From NCBI RefSeq assembly GCF_004135975.1, contig NZ_CP026538.1, positions 2,914,001 through 2,978,000 on the forward strand: a stretch of DNA of 64,000 bases, in the 5' to 3' direction. A program made the position numbers and the translations under genes. Origin of the DNA: Solidesulfovibrio carbinolicus. Its GTDB lineage: Bacteria > Desulfobacterota > Desulfovibrionia > Desulfovibrionales > Desulfovibrionaceae. The notes beneath the pieces were generated by a model, which was given only the letters and a program-made list of their open reading frames with translations, was not told where the DNA came from and did no database searches. This document shows positions 18,401 to 30,080 of this stretch, piece after piece (the stretch's first letter is position 1; every line of letters begins with the position of its first letter).

Positions 18401-18994
18401 GGCTTCGCGGCAGATGTCGTTGTAGGCGCTGGCCACGGCCTCGCGCACGCCGGCCGGCATGTCCACGGACAGGATGGCGGCCTGGACGAGGACGGAACGC
18501 TTGCGCAACTGGTCGATGCCTTCGGGAGAGGTGGCGAAGCCCTCGACCACGTTGTTGATAAACGTGCGCAGCTTGATGGAGGAACCCGGCGCGTCGGCGG
18601 TCTTGAGGCGGACCTCCTCGGCCAGGTTGCGCACCAGATTTTTCATGTATTCCGGGTCACTGTTGACTTCTTCGTCATTCCAGTCAACCCGGCGATAGCC
18701 ATCGTTGACCACTTCGCGGATCAGCGCGGCGTTGACCTTGGTTTCGTCCAGGACCCGATGGAAGGCCACGGAGGACACGGCCCGAAATTGCGGGGCGCGG
18801 ATGCCCTGAATCTGGCTGATGAGCGCGGTGTTATAGTTTTTCCCGCCGACGAGGATCTCGGCCTCTTCGCCGATGCCGACGATGTCGGCTCCGGTGAGAA
18901 TAAGCGTGGCGGCGGTATCGAGAGCCGCGCCGGTCTCTTTGGCGGACGGGTTTTCGTCCTGGCGCGGTTTGTCATTGGACTGGTTCTTGGCCAT
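15407..18994 (-). CDS. ppsA: Phosphoenolpyruvate synthase-like pyruvate, water dikinase, enlarged
   Basis: Makes phosphoenolpyruvate from pyruvate and ATP, the first step of gluconeogenesis from pyruvate. It has 1195 residues against about 800 in E. coli PpsA. An ATP-grasp domain (about 45-440; VAVRSSAAGEDS, WFVQARPE) is followed by the swivelling phosphohistidine domain with GGDTSHAAITSRELGIPAI (His532). The C-terminal PEP barrel includes LLRAEFML, FKSNEYRNLLGG, SIGSNDMTQ and the catalytic cysteine in GFCGQG. The extra length comes from a charged helical insertion of about 185 residues (about 655-835) inside the barrel domain, a 30-residue N-terminal tail and about 100 residues at the C-terminus. 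It lies 83 bp downstream of pyruvate carboxylase. Confidence 0.85.
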   Translation of the reverse strand: MAKNQSNDKPRQDENPSAKETGAALDTAATLILTGADIVGIGEEAEILVGGKNYNTALISQIQGIRAPQFRAVSSVAFHRVLDETKVNAALIREVVNDGYRRVDWNDEEVNSDPEYMKNLVRNLAEEVRLKTADAPGSSIKLRTFINNVVEGFATSPEGIDQLRKRSVLVQAAILSVDMPAGVREAVASAYNDICREAGLEDVPVAVRSSAAGEDSRKKAFAGLQDTYLNIVGAAQCVRAYQWDCASAYNLRSMTYRREAILDAVALAERTGDDSIAEVAKQEWAIENTSLSVCIMRMINPVISGTAFAADTATGCRGTARNDLVSIDASYGLGEAVVGGMVTPDKLFVFQRDEGPEVVIRNMGYKDKKIVYDDEEGGTKLVKVPDEIAYRWALSLAQAEEVARGVRAISAAYGGCIMDTEFCIDESDRLWFVQARPETRWNDELELHPDTIFMRRMEVEKRAAASAEVILEGNGASRGAGQGMVRFLRSALELNKIQKGDVLAAERTDPDMVPGMRVASAILADAGGDTSHAAITSRELGIPAIIGIQRAETLRSLDGQYVTVDGSRGCVYRGLLPLVEVGGEMDLSKLPTTKTKVGLILADVGQALFLSRLRNVPDFEVGLLRAEFMLGNIGVHPQALEAYDNGTLPSLIESKVKELDAKLAKVVREQMAAGFINVQIKLRGYVGLVTGLTADLDNLADHSGARGTDEVMAVHRRIRDLEKKLDHYLEETTRRLDMLKTSADLFTHVAIILGYWDELQTKAVEPDEVKRRYEIKAQIEDRMAAVADEPLVKDVLAKITAMRQEVARQVGIKSQIDDLNALLGKIRKQLTSRGFRSGKELYVQTLSQGLGLFAMAFHGKPILYRTTDFKSNEYRNLLGGNLFEALEDNPMLGYRGVSRNIHDWEIESFKLARGIYGGKNLNIMLPFVRTVEEAVSMKRYLERVHKLQSGDDGLKMFIMSEIPSNAILAKQFIQEFDGFSIGSNDMTQMVLGTDRDNPALRHIYDEEDPAVVWALLVTIFAGQKYGKKVGFCGQGVSNSVILRGLVAIAGIVCASVVPDTYYQTKFDMAHVEDENIPASGLGTWLGEQHLARLKTVLQENKYEHIAKKYDTAADIKDWYDGELTRLGEQLRENLESPKAAFYRQEMETFRKLFHKPVLYATWDWPGTVFDALRQAGFESYDEQAVALAAQRQKSW

Positions 18995-19077
18995 TCTCCC
19001 CTCCTTGTCTCTCCAGACTCAATGGGCCGGCGTCTTACCGCCGGCCCCACTATGACACGTTTGCGGCAAAAGTTACA

Positions 19078-22000
19078 TTACATCTGTTGGCCGCAATTCG
19101 GACAGAATTTGAAGCCATCATCGCCCAAGGGCTGGCGGCACCCCGGGCAATCCTTGGAAACCGGAGCCAGTTCGACCAAAAGCTCCCCTTCCTTGACCGG
19201 CACCATCTTGCGGTCGTTGGCGTAATCGGCGCTTTTGAGCACTCGTTTGACCGTGGCGTCAAGGGGAGCGGCCACGGTCTTTTCCTGTTTCATGACGGAG
19301 ATGTTGAACAGTTCCTCGCCGGTCTTGATGTAATCGTTGGGCGAGACGTGCATGACCCACAGGTCGCCGGAGACCGGCGCGCCCACGTGGTAGGGGTTGT
19401 TGGGGTCGGCCATCTCGACTTTGCTCGCCGGCCCGTTCTGGGCGGCGGCCACCTGGACCTGATGGCTCAGGATTTCCGAATCCAGGACATAGCGGACCGT
19501 GGCCATGCCGCTGTTGTCCGGGCGCGAGATGTCGAGCAGGGACAGGTGGTGGGGCTTGCCCTGGCTGTCGGCAAAGGTCAGCTCCTCGCCGGGCTCCAGG
19601 CCCTCGAACCACACGTCCAGGGGAAGGTTGTTGGGATCGCCGAATTTCTTGCGAAATTCCATGGTCTTGAGCGCGTCGCCCGGATGGTTCAAGTAGAGCA
19701 CGAACTCTTCGTTGGACGGCTCGCGGCCCAGCTGCTTGGTCAGGGCGGCCATCTCGGCTTCCATGTCCACCTCGCCCAGGGCGTCCAGGGGCGAATCCTC
19801 GGTGCGCGAGGCAATGGCTTCCTTCCACTCCGAGCCAAAGGCGCTCTCGTAGACCCAGTCCGGCGGGAACCCCAGCGGCATCTTGCCGAACTTGCCCAAA
19901 AGCAGGTTGCGGAAGGCGTCGTTGCAGTTGGCGTACAGCAGCAGCCGGTCGTGCTTGGCCGCCGGGGTCAGGCACTCGTCGCAGTTCTCGGACACGGCCT
20001 CGAGCACTTCAAGCATGTCCTTGACGGCCCGTTCGCCGCCGACCTTGTAGGCGCTGGTGACGGCCAGAAACGCCGTGTTCCAGGTGATCTGGGAACCCGG
20101 GGTGACGTCGTGGTAACGCACGATCTTGCGGGTGCCGGCCAGGAACTTGAGCATGTAGGGCAGCAGGTGGATGTAGCCCTGCTTCATGGCCCCTTCCTGG
20201 GAAGAGCTGGTGGCCCCGCCGGGCATGGCGTGTTCCACCACGTCGTAGTCGATGCCCTGGAAGTACGGCGCGGTGTAGCGGTCGTAGTAGGGCATGACCT
20301 GCTTGAGCACGAAGTTGGCGGCCCGGATCATGTCCTTGTTCGCCTTGGTCAGCGCCACGGGCACGCCCAGGTCTTCTTCAATATACGCGGCCGTGGAGAG
20401 CACCTCGCCCTGGCCGTACCAGCGCACGGAGGCGCCGATGGCGGTATCGACGATGTGACAGCCGGCTTCGGCGGCGGCGCCCACGGCCGGGACAAAAAGC
20501 CCGTCCGTGTAGTGGCGGTGGTAGTCGATGACCAGATCGGGGTAGGCCTTGCGGATGGCGGCGATGAGCTCGCGCACGAAACGCGGCGGACACACGCCGG
20601 CCATGTCTTTCAGGCACAAAATGATGCTCTTGGCCGCCTTGGCCTTGGTCATGCCGCCGGCCTTGGCGGTCTGGTCGAGGATGGCCTCCAGCACGCCAAG
20701 GTAATGGTGCACGTCAAAGCCCCGGGCGTAGGACAGGGATATGGCCGGCTCGAAGATGATACCCGGCCGCGACAGGGCGACCTCGGCAAAGGGATACATG
20801 TTATCGACGTGATTGAGGAAATCAAAGCAGCGGATGATGTCGTAATGCTCACAGATCATCTCGCCCGTCAGCCGCATGAGGTTACGCGGCTGGGGCTTGT
20901 AGCCAAGCACGTTGGTGGAGCGGATGAGCAGCTGCTTCATGGTTTTGGGCGCGAACTCGTTCCACTTGGCCGCCTCGGTGAAGGGGTAGGTCATGTTGGC
21001 CATCATGGCCACGTGGAAGTGCGCGCCGCCGCCATTTTCCAGGGAGAAGAACCCGCAGTTGTCGAGATACGGGCCGACCAGCTCGTCCTCGGCCAGCCGG
21101 AAACGGTTGCCGCTGTTGGACTGGGTGATGTCGCGGGTGGTGGTGTCGACGAAATGGACTTTGCCGGAGTCGCGCACCATGTCCAGGACGGCCTGGCGGT
21201 CGCCGCGCGGATAGGGGCTTTCCGGCGAGCGCAGATCGGCTTCGGGCATGTGGGGCGTGAAGCGCCCCAGGCGGTAGTCCTCGCGGCCCCGGTACTTGCC
21301 GAGCTGGACGTGGGGGTTGTAGCCCCGGGCCGAGATCTCGGCCACCAGCCACGACAGGCGCATGGCCTCGGGCTCGTCGTCCTGGTAATTGAGCAGATAG
21401 GGGTTCTGGGTGATGAACTTGGTGTCGAACTCCCCTTTGATGAACTCCGGATGGCGCAAAATCTGGCGGTGGAACGGGATCGTGGTCTTGAGCCCGCCGA
21501 TGATGTACTCGCGCAGCGCCCGTTCCATGACGGCCACGACCTTGGGCCAGTTGCGGCCGTAGGAGATAAGCAGCGCCCCGGCCGAGTCGTACTGGGTGGG
21601 GAATTCGTAGCCGGCCGTCAGGCAGGAATCCAACCGGATGCCCTGGCCGCCCGGGGACAGGTAGCGGGTGACCGAGCCGGCGTTGGGGGCGAAGTTCTGC
21701 TTGGGATCCTCGCAGTTGATGCGCAGCTGCATGGCGTGGAGGAACGGACGGGTGTCCACGCAGTTGAACCGCAGCTTGCCGCCAAAGGCGATGTTGATCT
21801 GCTCTTCCACCAAATCCACGCCGTAGCGGCATTCGGTGATACCGTGCTCGACCTGCAGACGGGTGTTGACCTCGATGAGGTAGGGCTCGCCGTCGGCATC
21901 GACCAGAAATTCGACGGTGGCGAGAGAATAGTAGCCGGTCTCGCGCACCAGGCGCTCGCCGTAGTCCTTGAGGCGCTGGCGCAACTCGTCGGTCATGCCG

Positions 22001-22773
22001 CGCCAGGGCGACGGCGTGATTTCCACGAGCTTTTGGTGGTTGCGCTGGACCGAGCAGTCGCGTTCATCAAAGGCGAACACGTTGCCGAAGCGGTCGCCGG
22101 CCACCTGGATTTCGATGTGGCGCACGCTGGTGAGGAGCTTTTCGACGAAAAGGCGCGGGTTGCCAAAGGAGGCCTGGGCCATGGCCGAAGCCTTGGAAAA
22201 GGCGGATTCGAGCTGGGCTTCGGAATAAATTTCGTAGATGCCCCGGCCGCCGCCGCCGCCTTCGGCCTTGAGCATGATGGGGAAGCCGATCTTCTGGGCG
22301 ATTTCCCGGGCTTCGGGGATGGTGACCGAGCCTTCGGAACCGGGAACGACCGGAATGCCCAGGCTCATGGCCAGCCGGCGCACTTCGACCTTGTTGCCCA
22401 GGCTTTTCATGGCGTCGGCCGAGGAGCCGATGAAGATGATGCCGGCCTCGGCGCATTTGCGAGGAAATTCGCAGTCTTCGGAGGCAAATCCCCAGCCAGG
22501 GTGGATGGCGACCACGCCCCGGGCCTTGGCTTTTTTGATGATGCCGTCGATGTCGAGATAGGCCCGGGGATCGGGACCTAGGGTGATGAGCTCATGGGCG
22601 CCGGCCGTGGCCGGGGACGTCATGTCCACATCGGTTACGGTGAGCACGGGAATGGCGCGCAGGCGTTCGCGGATGGAACGCAGCACCCGGCGGGCGGAAA
22701 TGCCCCGGTTGGCGACAAGAATCTTCTTTCCTTCAACCTCGGAAAGCACTTCCTGAAACGTCTTGGCGATCAT
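19078..22773 (-). CDS. pyc: Pyruvate carboxylase with C-terminal zinc ribbon
   Basis: Biotin-dependent carboxylation of pyruvate to oxaloacetate. It has 1231 residues, close to the usual 1150 plus a tail. The biotin carboxylase domain (about 15-470) shows GWGFASEDCEFPRKC, the ATP loop KAEGGGGGRGIYEIY and EVNTRLQVEHGITE. The carboxyltransferase barrel (about 550-1030) has the metal/catalytic DTTTRD, the carbamylated lysine in LCLKDMAG and the HRH metal pair. The biotinyl domain has VMKQEK with acceptor Lys1162, where most carboxylases have AMKM. After it comes an unusual zinc ribbon with Cys1209, 1212, 1224 and 1227. The ATG at 22773 has an AGAGGA upstream. The biotin ligase gene is directly upstream. 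Confidence 0.92.
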   Translation of the reverse strand: MIAKTFQEVLSEVEGKKILVANRGISARRVLRSIRERLRAIPVLTVTDVDMTSPATAGAHELITLGPDPRAYLDIDGIIKKAKARGVVAIHPGWGFASEDCEFPRKCAEAGIIFIGSSADAMKSLGNKVEVRRLAMSLGIPVVPGSEGSVTIPEAREIAQKIGFPIMLKAEGGGGGRGIYEIYSEAQLESAFSKASAMAQASFGNPRLFVEKLLTSVRHIEIQVAGDRFGNVFAFDERDCSVQRNHQKLVEITPSPWRGMTDELRQRLKDYGERLVRETGYYSLATVEFLVDADGEPYLIEVNTRLQVEHGITECRYGVDLVEEQINIAFGGKLRFNCVDTRPFLHAMQLRINCEDPKQNFAPNAGSVTRYLSPGGQGIRLDSCLTAGYEFPTQYDSAGALLISYGRNWPKVVAVMERALREYIIGGLKTTIPFHRQILRHPEFIKGEFDTKFITQNPYLLNYQDDEPEAMRLSWLVAEISARGYNPHVQLGKYRGREDYRLGRFTPHMPEADLRSPESPYPRGDRQAVLDMVRDSGKVHFVDTTTRDITQSNSGNRFRLAEDELVGPYLDNCGFFSLENGGGAHFHVAMMANMTYPFTEAAKWNEFAPKTMKQLLIRSTNVLGYKPQPRNLMRLTGEMICEHYDIIRCFDFLNHVDNMYPFAEVALSRPGIIFEPAISLSYARGFDVHHYLGVLEAILDQTAKAGGMTKAKAAKSIILCLKDMAGVCPPRFVRELIAAIRKAYPDLVIDYHRHYTDGLFVPAVGAAAEAGCHIVDTAIGASVRWYGQGEVLSTAAYIEEDLGVPVALTKANKDMIRAANFVLKQVMPYYDRYTAPYFQGIDYDVVEHAMPGGATSSSQEGAMKQGYIHLLPYMLKFLAGTRKIVRYHDVTPGSQITWNTAFLAVTSAYKVGGERAVKDMLEVLEAVSENCDECLTPAAKHDRLLLYANCNDAFRNLLLGKFGKMPLGFPPDWVYESAFGSEWKEAIASRTEDSPLDALGEVDMEAEMAALTKQLGREPSNEEFVLYLNHPGDALKTMEFRKKFGDPNNLPLDVWFEGLEPGEELTFADSQGKPHHLSLLDISRPDNSGMATVRYVLDSEILSHQVQVAAAQNGPASKVEMADPNNPYHVGAPVSGDLWVMHVSPNDYIKTGEELFNISVMKQEKTVAAPLDATVKRVLKSADYANDRKMVPVKEGELLVELAPVSKDCPGCRQPLGDDGFKFCPNCGQQM

Positions 22774-22842
22774 GCTGTCCTCTGACCCCTGAGGGCGACC
22801 TGTCCATTCTCTTTTAGAGTGACGATCCGGCGGGGGCCGGCA

Positions 22843-23856
22843 TCAAAGGAGGGATATGCTCCCGCAATGAAGCGTCAAATCCTGCCCTGGCCCGGAATCG
22901 CCACGCAGCAGCCGAAGTCCCCCGTCCTCGGCCAACCCGACGATCCGTGCCCGAAACCCGTCCGATCCGCTCTCGCGCACGAAGACTTCCCGGCCAAGCC
23001 AAGCCAGACGACGCTCGACAAAACGGGACAATGCACTCGAGTCCGATAGCGCAACGCACTGGAAGTAGCAGGTTTGCCCAAACTTCACAAGTTCGCCCCA
23101 CAACGTAACCGCCCCCGGCACTTCGCCAAAGTCGGCCAATGCGGCGGCCGGGGCGGCGTGATCCCGACGAAGCGACGCCGCATCCGGGGCCTCGGCGCAG
23201 TTTATGCCGACGCCGGCCACAATACGGCCATGTCGTTCTTCAAGGAGGATTCCCGCGACCTTGCGCCCCTCGATCAGAAGATCGTTGGGCCATTTGACCG
23301 TGGCGGCGAATCCCCGGCCATAGAGCGCGTCGGCCAGACAGGCCCCGACCACCACCGGGGCCATGGCGGCCAAAGCCCCCTCCCCGGCCGGCCAGGACAG
23401 GGCGGCGTAGATGTTGCCCGGTGGCGAAATCCATTCCCGGCGCATCTGGCCCCGGCCGCTGGTCTGGGACACGGCGAGGACCGAGGCAAAAGGCGGCAGC
23501 AGGCCGGCCTCGGCAAAGGCCCAGGCCGCGTCCAGGCTCGTGGCGCACGGGCCGACGACCAGGATGGCCGGAGCGTCGGCCAGGGCCGGGCTCTCACCGC
23601 GCAGCCATCGTCCGGCCGCCGGCCCGTATTCGGCCCCCAGCTCCACCGTCCGCCACGGCCCGAGCCGGGCCATGTCGGCGGCCCACAAGGGATGGCCGGC
23701 GGCCAAAAATTCCGGCGATACCGGCCCGGCCAGGCCTGGCCCCCCCGATTCCCACAGCCACACGCCGCCGTTTTCGAAGGGGTTTTGCGACAAGGGGCGG
23801 CTGGCCCCTGGATTTTTGACGGCATTTGGGACAATGTCCGCGCCGGAGTCATGCAT
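22843..23856 (-). CDS. birA: Biotin--[acetyl-CoA-carboxylase] ligase, no DNA-binding domain
   Basis: Attaches biotin to the acceptor lysine of carboxylases. The catalytic core shows the biotinyl-AMP loop SQTSGRGQMRREW, KWPNDLLIEGRKVAGILLE and GVGINCAEAP. A C-terminal SH3-like domain (FRARIVGLAEDGGLRLL) completes it. There is no N-terminal winged helix, so it should not repress biotin genes as E. coli BirA does. Pyruvate carboxylase starts 69 bp downstream on the same strand, so enzyme and substrate are probably co-expressed. The chosen ATG at 23856 overlaps the first bases of cca on the other strand. A start at 23673 (MARLGPW) would give a 276-residue protein and a normal divergent promoter gap, so the 5' end is uncertain. 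Confidence 0.85.
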   Translation of the reverse strand: MHDSGADIVPNAVKNPGASRPLSQNPFENGGVWLWESGGPGLAGPVSPEFLAAGHPLWAADMARLGPWRTVELGAEYGPAAGRWLRGESPALADAPAILVVGPCATSLDAAWAFAEAGLLPPFASVLAVSQTSGRGQMRREWISPPGNIYAALSWPAGEGALAAMAPVVVGACLADALYGRGFAATVKWPNDLLIEGRKVAGILLEERHGRIVAGVGINCAEAPDAASLRRDHAAPAAALADFGEVPGAVTLWGELVKFGQTCYFQCVALSDSSALSRFVERRLAWLGREVFVRESGSDGFRARIVGLAEDGGLRLLRGDSGPGQDLTLHCGSISLL

Positions 23857-25030
23857 GAAACGGTATCTCGTAGGCGGCGCGGTCCGCGACATATTGCTCG
23901 GCCGGCCGGTTGTGGATCAGGATTATCTCATTGTCGACGCCACGCCCGAGGCGTTCGTGAGAAGGTATCGAAGGGCTCGGCAGGTCGGCAAGACCTTTCC
24001 GGTCTTCATGCTGGGCAGCGCCCAGTACGCCTGGCCGCGCGGCGACAGCGTGGCCGAGGATCTGCTGGCCCGGGACCTGACGATAAACGCCATGGCCATG
24101 GGCGATTCCCGCGAAATCGCCGGGCGGCTGCATTTCCATCCCCTGGCTCTGTCCGACCTGCGCGACCGGTGGCTGCGCCCGTGCGGCGAGATGTCCATGT
24201 TCGACGATCCGCTGCGGGTCTACCGGGCGGCCCGGTTCGCCGCCTCGCTGCCGGATTTTTCGCCCCACCCCGAGCTTGTGGCCCAGATGCGGGCCGTGGC
24301 CGCCTGTGGAGCGCTCGGCGACGTCTTTGCCGAGCGGGTGGCCCAGGAAGTGCGCAAGGCCCTGGGCACCACCAAGCCGTCGCGCTTTTTCCAGCTCCTG
24401 GCCGACACCGGCTGTTTGCTGCCCTGGCTGCCCGAACTCGAAGCCGCCCGCCACGTGCCGGCCGGCCCGCCCGAGCACCACGACGGCAGCGTGTTCGACC
24501 ACATGCTGGACATGGTGGACATCCTGGCCGGCGACGCCCTGGCCGGCTGGATGGCCGTGTGCCATGACCTGGGCAAGATTGCCACGCCCGAGTGCGAATG
24601 GCCGCGCCACCACGGCCACGACGACCGGGGCGAGCAGGTGGCCGGGGAGCTCGGCCGGCGGCTCAAGCTGCCCAACCGGGTGCGCGAGGCCGGCGAGGCC
24701 GCGGCCAAGCTCCACATGAAAGCCGCCCGCTACCACGAACTGCGGGCCGGCACGCGGGTGGACATGCTCACCTGGCTGCACAAGCACGACATGGTGGAAC
24801 CGCTTTTCGAGGTGGTGCGGGCCGACAGCGGGGCCAGCGTCCTGCCCTATGCCAAGCGCGACCTCAAGGTGATGCTCTCGGTGCATCTGCCCGGCAAGCA
24901 GCGCCAGCGCGGGCCGCTTTCGGGCGAGCGGCTGCGCAATCTGCGCTGCCAGAAGCTGGCCGAGCACGACAAGGCCCAGGGCCGCGCCCCCGAGGGCGTG
25001 GAAGGCGAACAAGGGCAGGCCCGGGGATAG
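23855..25030 (+). CDS. cca: CCA tRNA nucleotidyltransferase with HD domain
   Basis: Adds or repairs the 3' CCA of tRNAs. The 391-residue protein begins MKRYLVGGAVRDILLGRPV, the conserved GGxVRD start of class II nucleotidyltransferases. The metal aspartates are in VDQDYLIV, followed by EDLLARDLTINAMAMG and DDPLRVYRAARFAA. A C-terminal HD phosphohydrolase domain is seen at DHMLDMVDILAG and VCHDLGKIATPECEW, as in E. coli Cca (412 residues). A GGAG six bases before the ATG supports this start. It is divergent from birA with the start codons overlapping. A poly(A) polymerase role is less likely given the HD domain and length. Confidence 0.85.
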   Translation: MKRYLVGGAVRDILLGRPVVDQDYLIVDATPEAFVRRYRRARQVGKTFPVFMLGSAQYAWPRGDSVAEDLLARDLTINAMAMGDSREIAGRLHFHPLALSDLRDRWLRPCGEMSMFDDPLRVYRAARFAASLPDFSPHPELVAQMRAVAACGALGDVFAERVAQEVRKALGTTKPSRFFQLLADTGCLLPWLPELEAARHVPAGPPEHHDGSVFDHMLDMVDILAGDALAGWMAVCHDLGKIATPECEWPRHHGHDDRGEQVAGELGRRLKLPNRVREAGEAAAKLHMKAARYHELRAGTRVDMLTWLHKHDMVEPLFEVVRADSGASVLPYAKRDLKVMLSVHLPGKQRQRGPLSGERLRNLRCQKLAEHDKAQGRAPEGVEGEQGQARG

Positions 25031-25090
25031 GTCGGGCCGGCCGCCGGTCCGCCCAGACCAGCCGGCCGCTGCGGCGACAAGGAGAAGCCC

Positions 25091-25510
25091 ATGGCTCTCG
25101 ACCTGACCAGCCTGACCAAGGCCATCGACGCCCTGGATCGGTCCCTGGCCGCCACGGCCGATGGACTGTCGTCCATCCCCCCAACCCTGCGCGACACGGT
25201 GCGGGCCGGCATCATCCAGCATTTCGAAGTGGCCTATGAACTGTGCTGGAAATTTCTCCAGCGCTGGCTGCGGGAAAACGCCTCCCCGGACGAAGCCGAC
25301 TTTCCGCGCACCCGCAAGGATCTTTTTCGCCAGGCGACCCGGGCCGGCCTGCTCGACGACCCCACGCCCTGGTTCGGCTTTGGCGACGCCCGCAACCTGA
25401 CCTCCCACACCTATGACGGCGAAATCGCCCTGGACGTCTGCGAGGCGGCCCGGCGCTTCCTGCCCCAGGCCAAGGAACTGCTCGCCCGGCTGGCCGACCG
25501 CAATGATTGA
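25091..25510 (+). CDS. HEPN-domain protein, HI0074-type nucleotidyltransferase partner
   Basis: A 139-residue all-helical protein of the nucleotidyltransferase substrate-binding (HI0074) branch of the HEPN superfamily. It has IQHFEVAYELCWKFLQRWL (about 42-60) and the RxxxxH HEPN motif RNLTSH (101-106), which is the RNase active site in HEPN toxins. The last eight bases overlap the next gene, a minimal nucleotidyltransferase. This matches the HEPN/MNT two-gene modules that can act as toxin-antitoxin systems. It lies 60 bp after cca in the same direction. Toxicity is not shown by the sequence. Confidence 0.8.
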   Translation: MALDLTSLTKAIDALDRSLAATADGLSSIPPTLRDTVRAGIIQHFEVAYELCWKFLQRWLRENASPDEADFPRTRKDLFRQATRAGLLDDPTPWFGFGDARNLTSHTYDGEIALDVCEAARRFLPQAKELLARLADRND

Positions 25511-25799
25511 CCTCGCCCCGGACCAGCTCGCCACCGTGCGGGCCATCCTGGCCGCCCACCTGCCCGAGGCTGCGGTTTTCGCCTTTGGTTCGCGGGCGCG
25601 CGGCACGACCCGGCCTCACTCCGACCTCGACCTGGCCGTGGCGGCCGACGCGCCCCTGCCCCTGGACCGGCTCGAAGCCCTACGCGACGCTTTTGCCGCC
25701 TCCAACCTGCCCATGCAGGTCGATGTGGTGGATTACCGGGCCGTCTCGGCCGCGTTTCGGCGGATCATCGACGCCACGAAAGTCCCTCTCGCGGGATAG
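25503..25799 (+). CDS. Minimal nucleotidyltransferase (MNT/MntA-like), partner of HEPN protein
   Basis: A 98-residue minimal DNA-polymerase-beta-fold nucleotidyltransferase. It has the signature FAFGSRARGTTRPHSDLDL, with Gly29-Ser30 and metal aspartates Asp41 and Asp43, and a third acidic position in QVDVVDYR. In characterised HEPN/MNT pairs the MNT protein neutralises the toxin by AMP-ylating it. The ATG at 25503 lies inside the end of the HEPN gene (8 bp overlap), so the pair is translationally coupled. The GSxRG and DxD residues look intact, so it should be catalytically competent. Confidence 0.8.
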   Translation: MIDLAPDQLATVRAILAAHLPEAAVFAFGSRARGTTRPHSDLDLAVAADAPLPLDRLEALRDAFAASNLPMQVDVVDYRAVSAAFRRIIDATKVPLAG

Positions 25800-25877
25800 C
25801 CTGAACTGGCGGGAGGGAGCATCCATCGCCCGCCCTGCCCCCTCTTGCAACAGACGCTCCAGAGGTCGCCAATAAAT

Positions 25878-25906
25878 AACGCCGGGACGGCGACCGTCCC
25901 GGCGTT
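25878..25906. terminator. Hairpin terminator between the HEPN/MNT pair and lon
   Basis: A perfect 13-bp stem, AACGCCGGGACGG / CCGTCCCGGCGTT, with a CGA loop. It is followed by TTTCAATAG on the plus strand and by TTATTTATT on the minus strand, so it could serve both converging transcripts. Confidence 0.6.
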
Positions 25907-25974
25907 TCAATAGCATCTTCAGGCGAAGCCTGGCCTCATTTACCGCAACCAGCGTTGCCGGCCGACTCCTCCCC

Positions 25975-26055
25975 CCTTGACCTTTTTCCCCGTTGGGGGG
26001 TCTGGGGGCCTCAGGCCCCCAGCCGCCGGAGGCATTCTTCTCTTCTTCTCTCGGC
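25975..26055 (-). repeat. Dispersed two-hairpin repeat, copy C
   Basis: Read on the minus strand it starts about 20 bp after the lon stop with the purine tract AGAAGAAGAGAAGAAT. GCCTCCGGCGGC follows, then hairpin 1 with arms CTGGGGGCC / GGCCCCCAG (26002-26022) and loop TGA. A C-run/GGGG hairpin around CAAC and an AAAAAGG tail complete it. The layout is the same as copies A, B and D. Confidence 0.7.
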
Positions 26056-26072
26056 TCTTATCGCTCTCGTTC

Positions 26073-28532
<2,460 letters not shown>

Positions 28533-28661
28533 GCAACCTCCCGCTGCGGGGTTAGTTTCCAGGCCCGCCCCCGGACCGGGCATTGCCCGATCCGAAGGCT
28601 TGGCGGCAGGTTGTGAGGTAAGGCCGGAAAACCCGTTGTCAATCCGGGCGCGACAAGGGCT

Positions 28662-29915
<1,254 letters not shown>

Positions 29916-30080
29916 ACCGGAAATCCCACCCTGCCCGGCGTACCGGGCCTTTTTGACCGCGTCGCGGCCCTCGTGCGGCGTCCTATAAGCAAATCAGAGG
30001 GATCTGGTGAACAATCACCCTGAAAAATGGCCTTTTCCTGAAACACACCTGACCGATTTTTCAGGAACAGGCCCCAGGGG

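Noticed and set aside
15353-19225. A plus-strand open frame of about 1290 codons opposite PEP synthase
   Set aside because: Antisense shadow caused by third-position GC; no ribosome-binding site and no domain signature.
19087-22581. A plus-strand open frame of more than 1100 codons opposite pyruvate carboxylase
   Set aside because: It mirrors the codon structure of pyc in a GC-rich genome, has low-complexity Gly/His/Asp/Gln-rich composition and resembles no family.
30019-30065. Inverted repeat CCTGAAAAAT / ATTTTTCAGG between clpP and clpX
   Set aside because: The arms are 27 bases apart and AT-rich; it is not a convincing terminator and may be chance.
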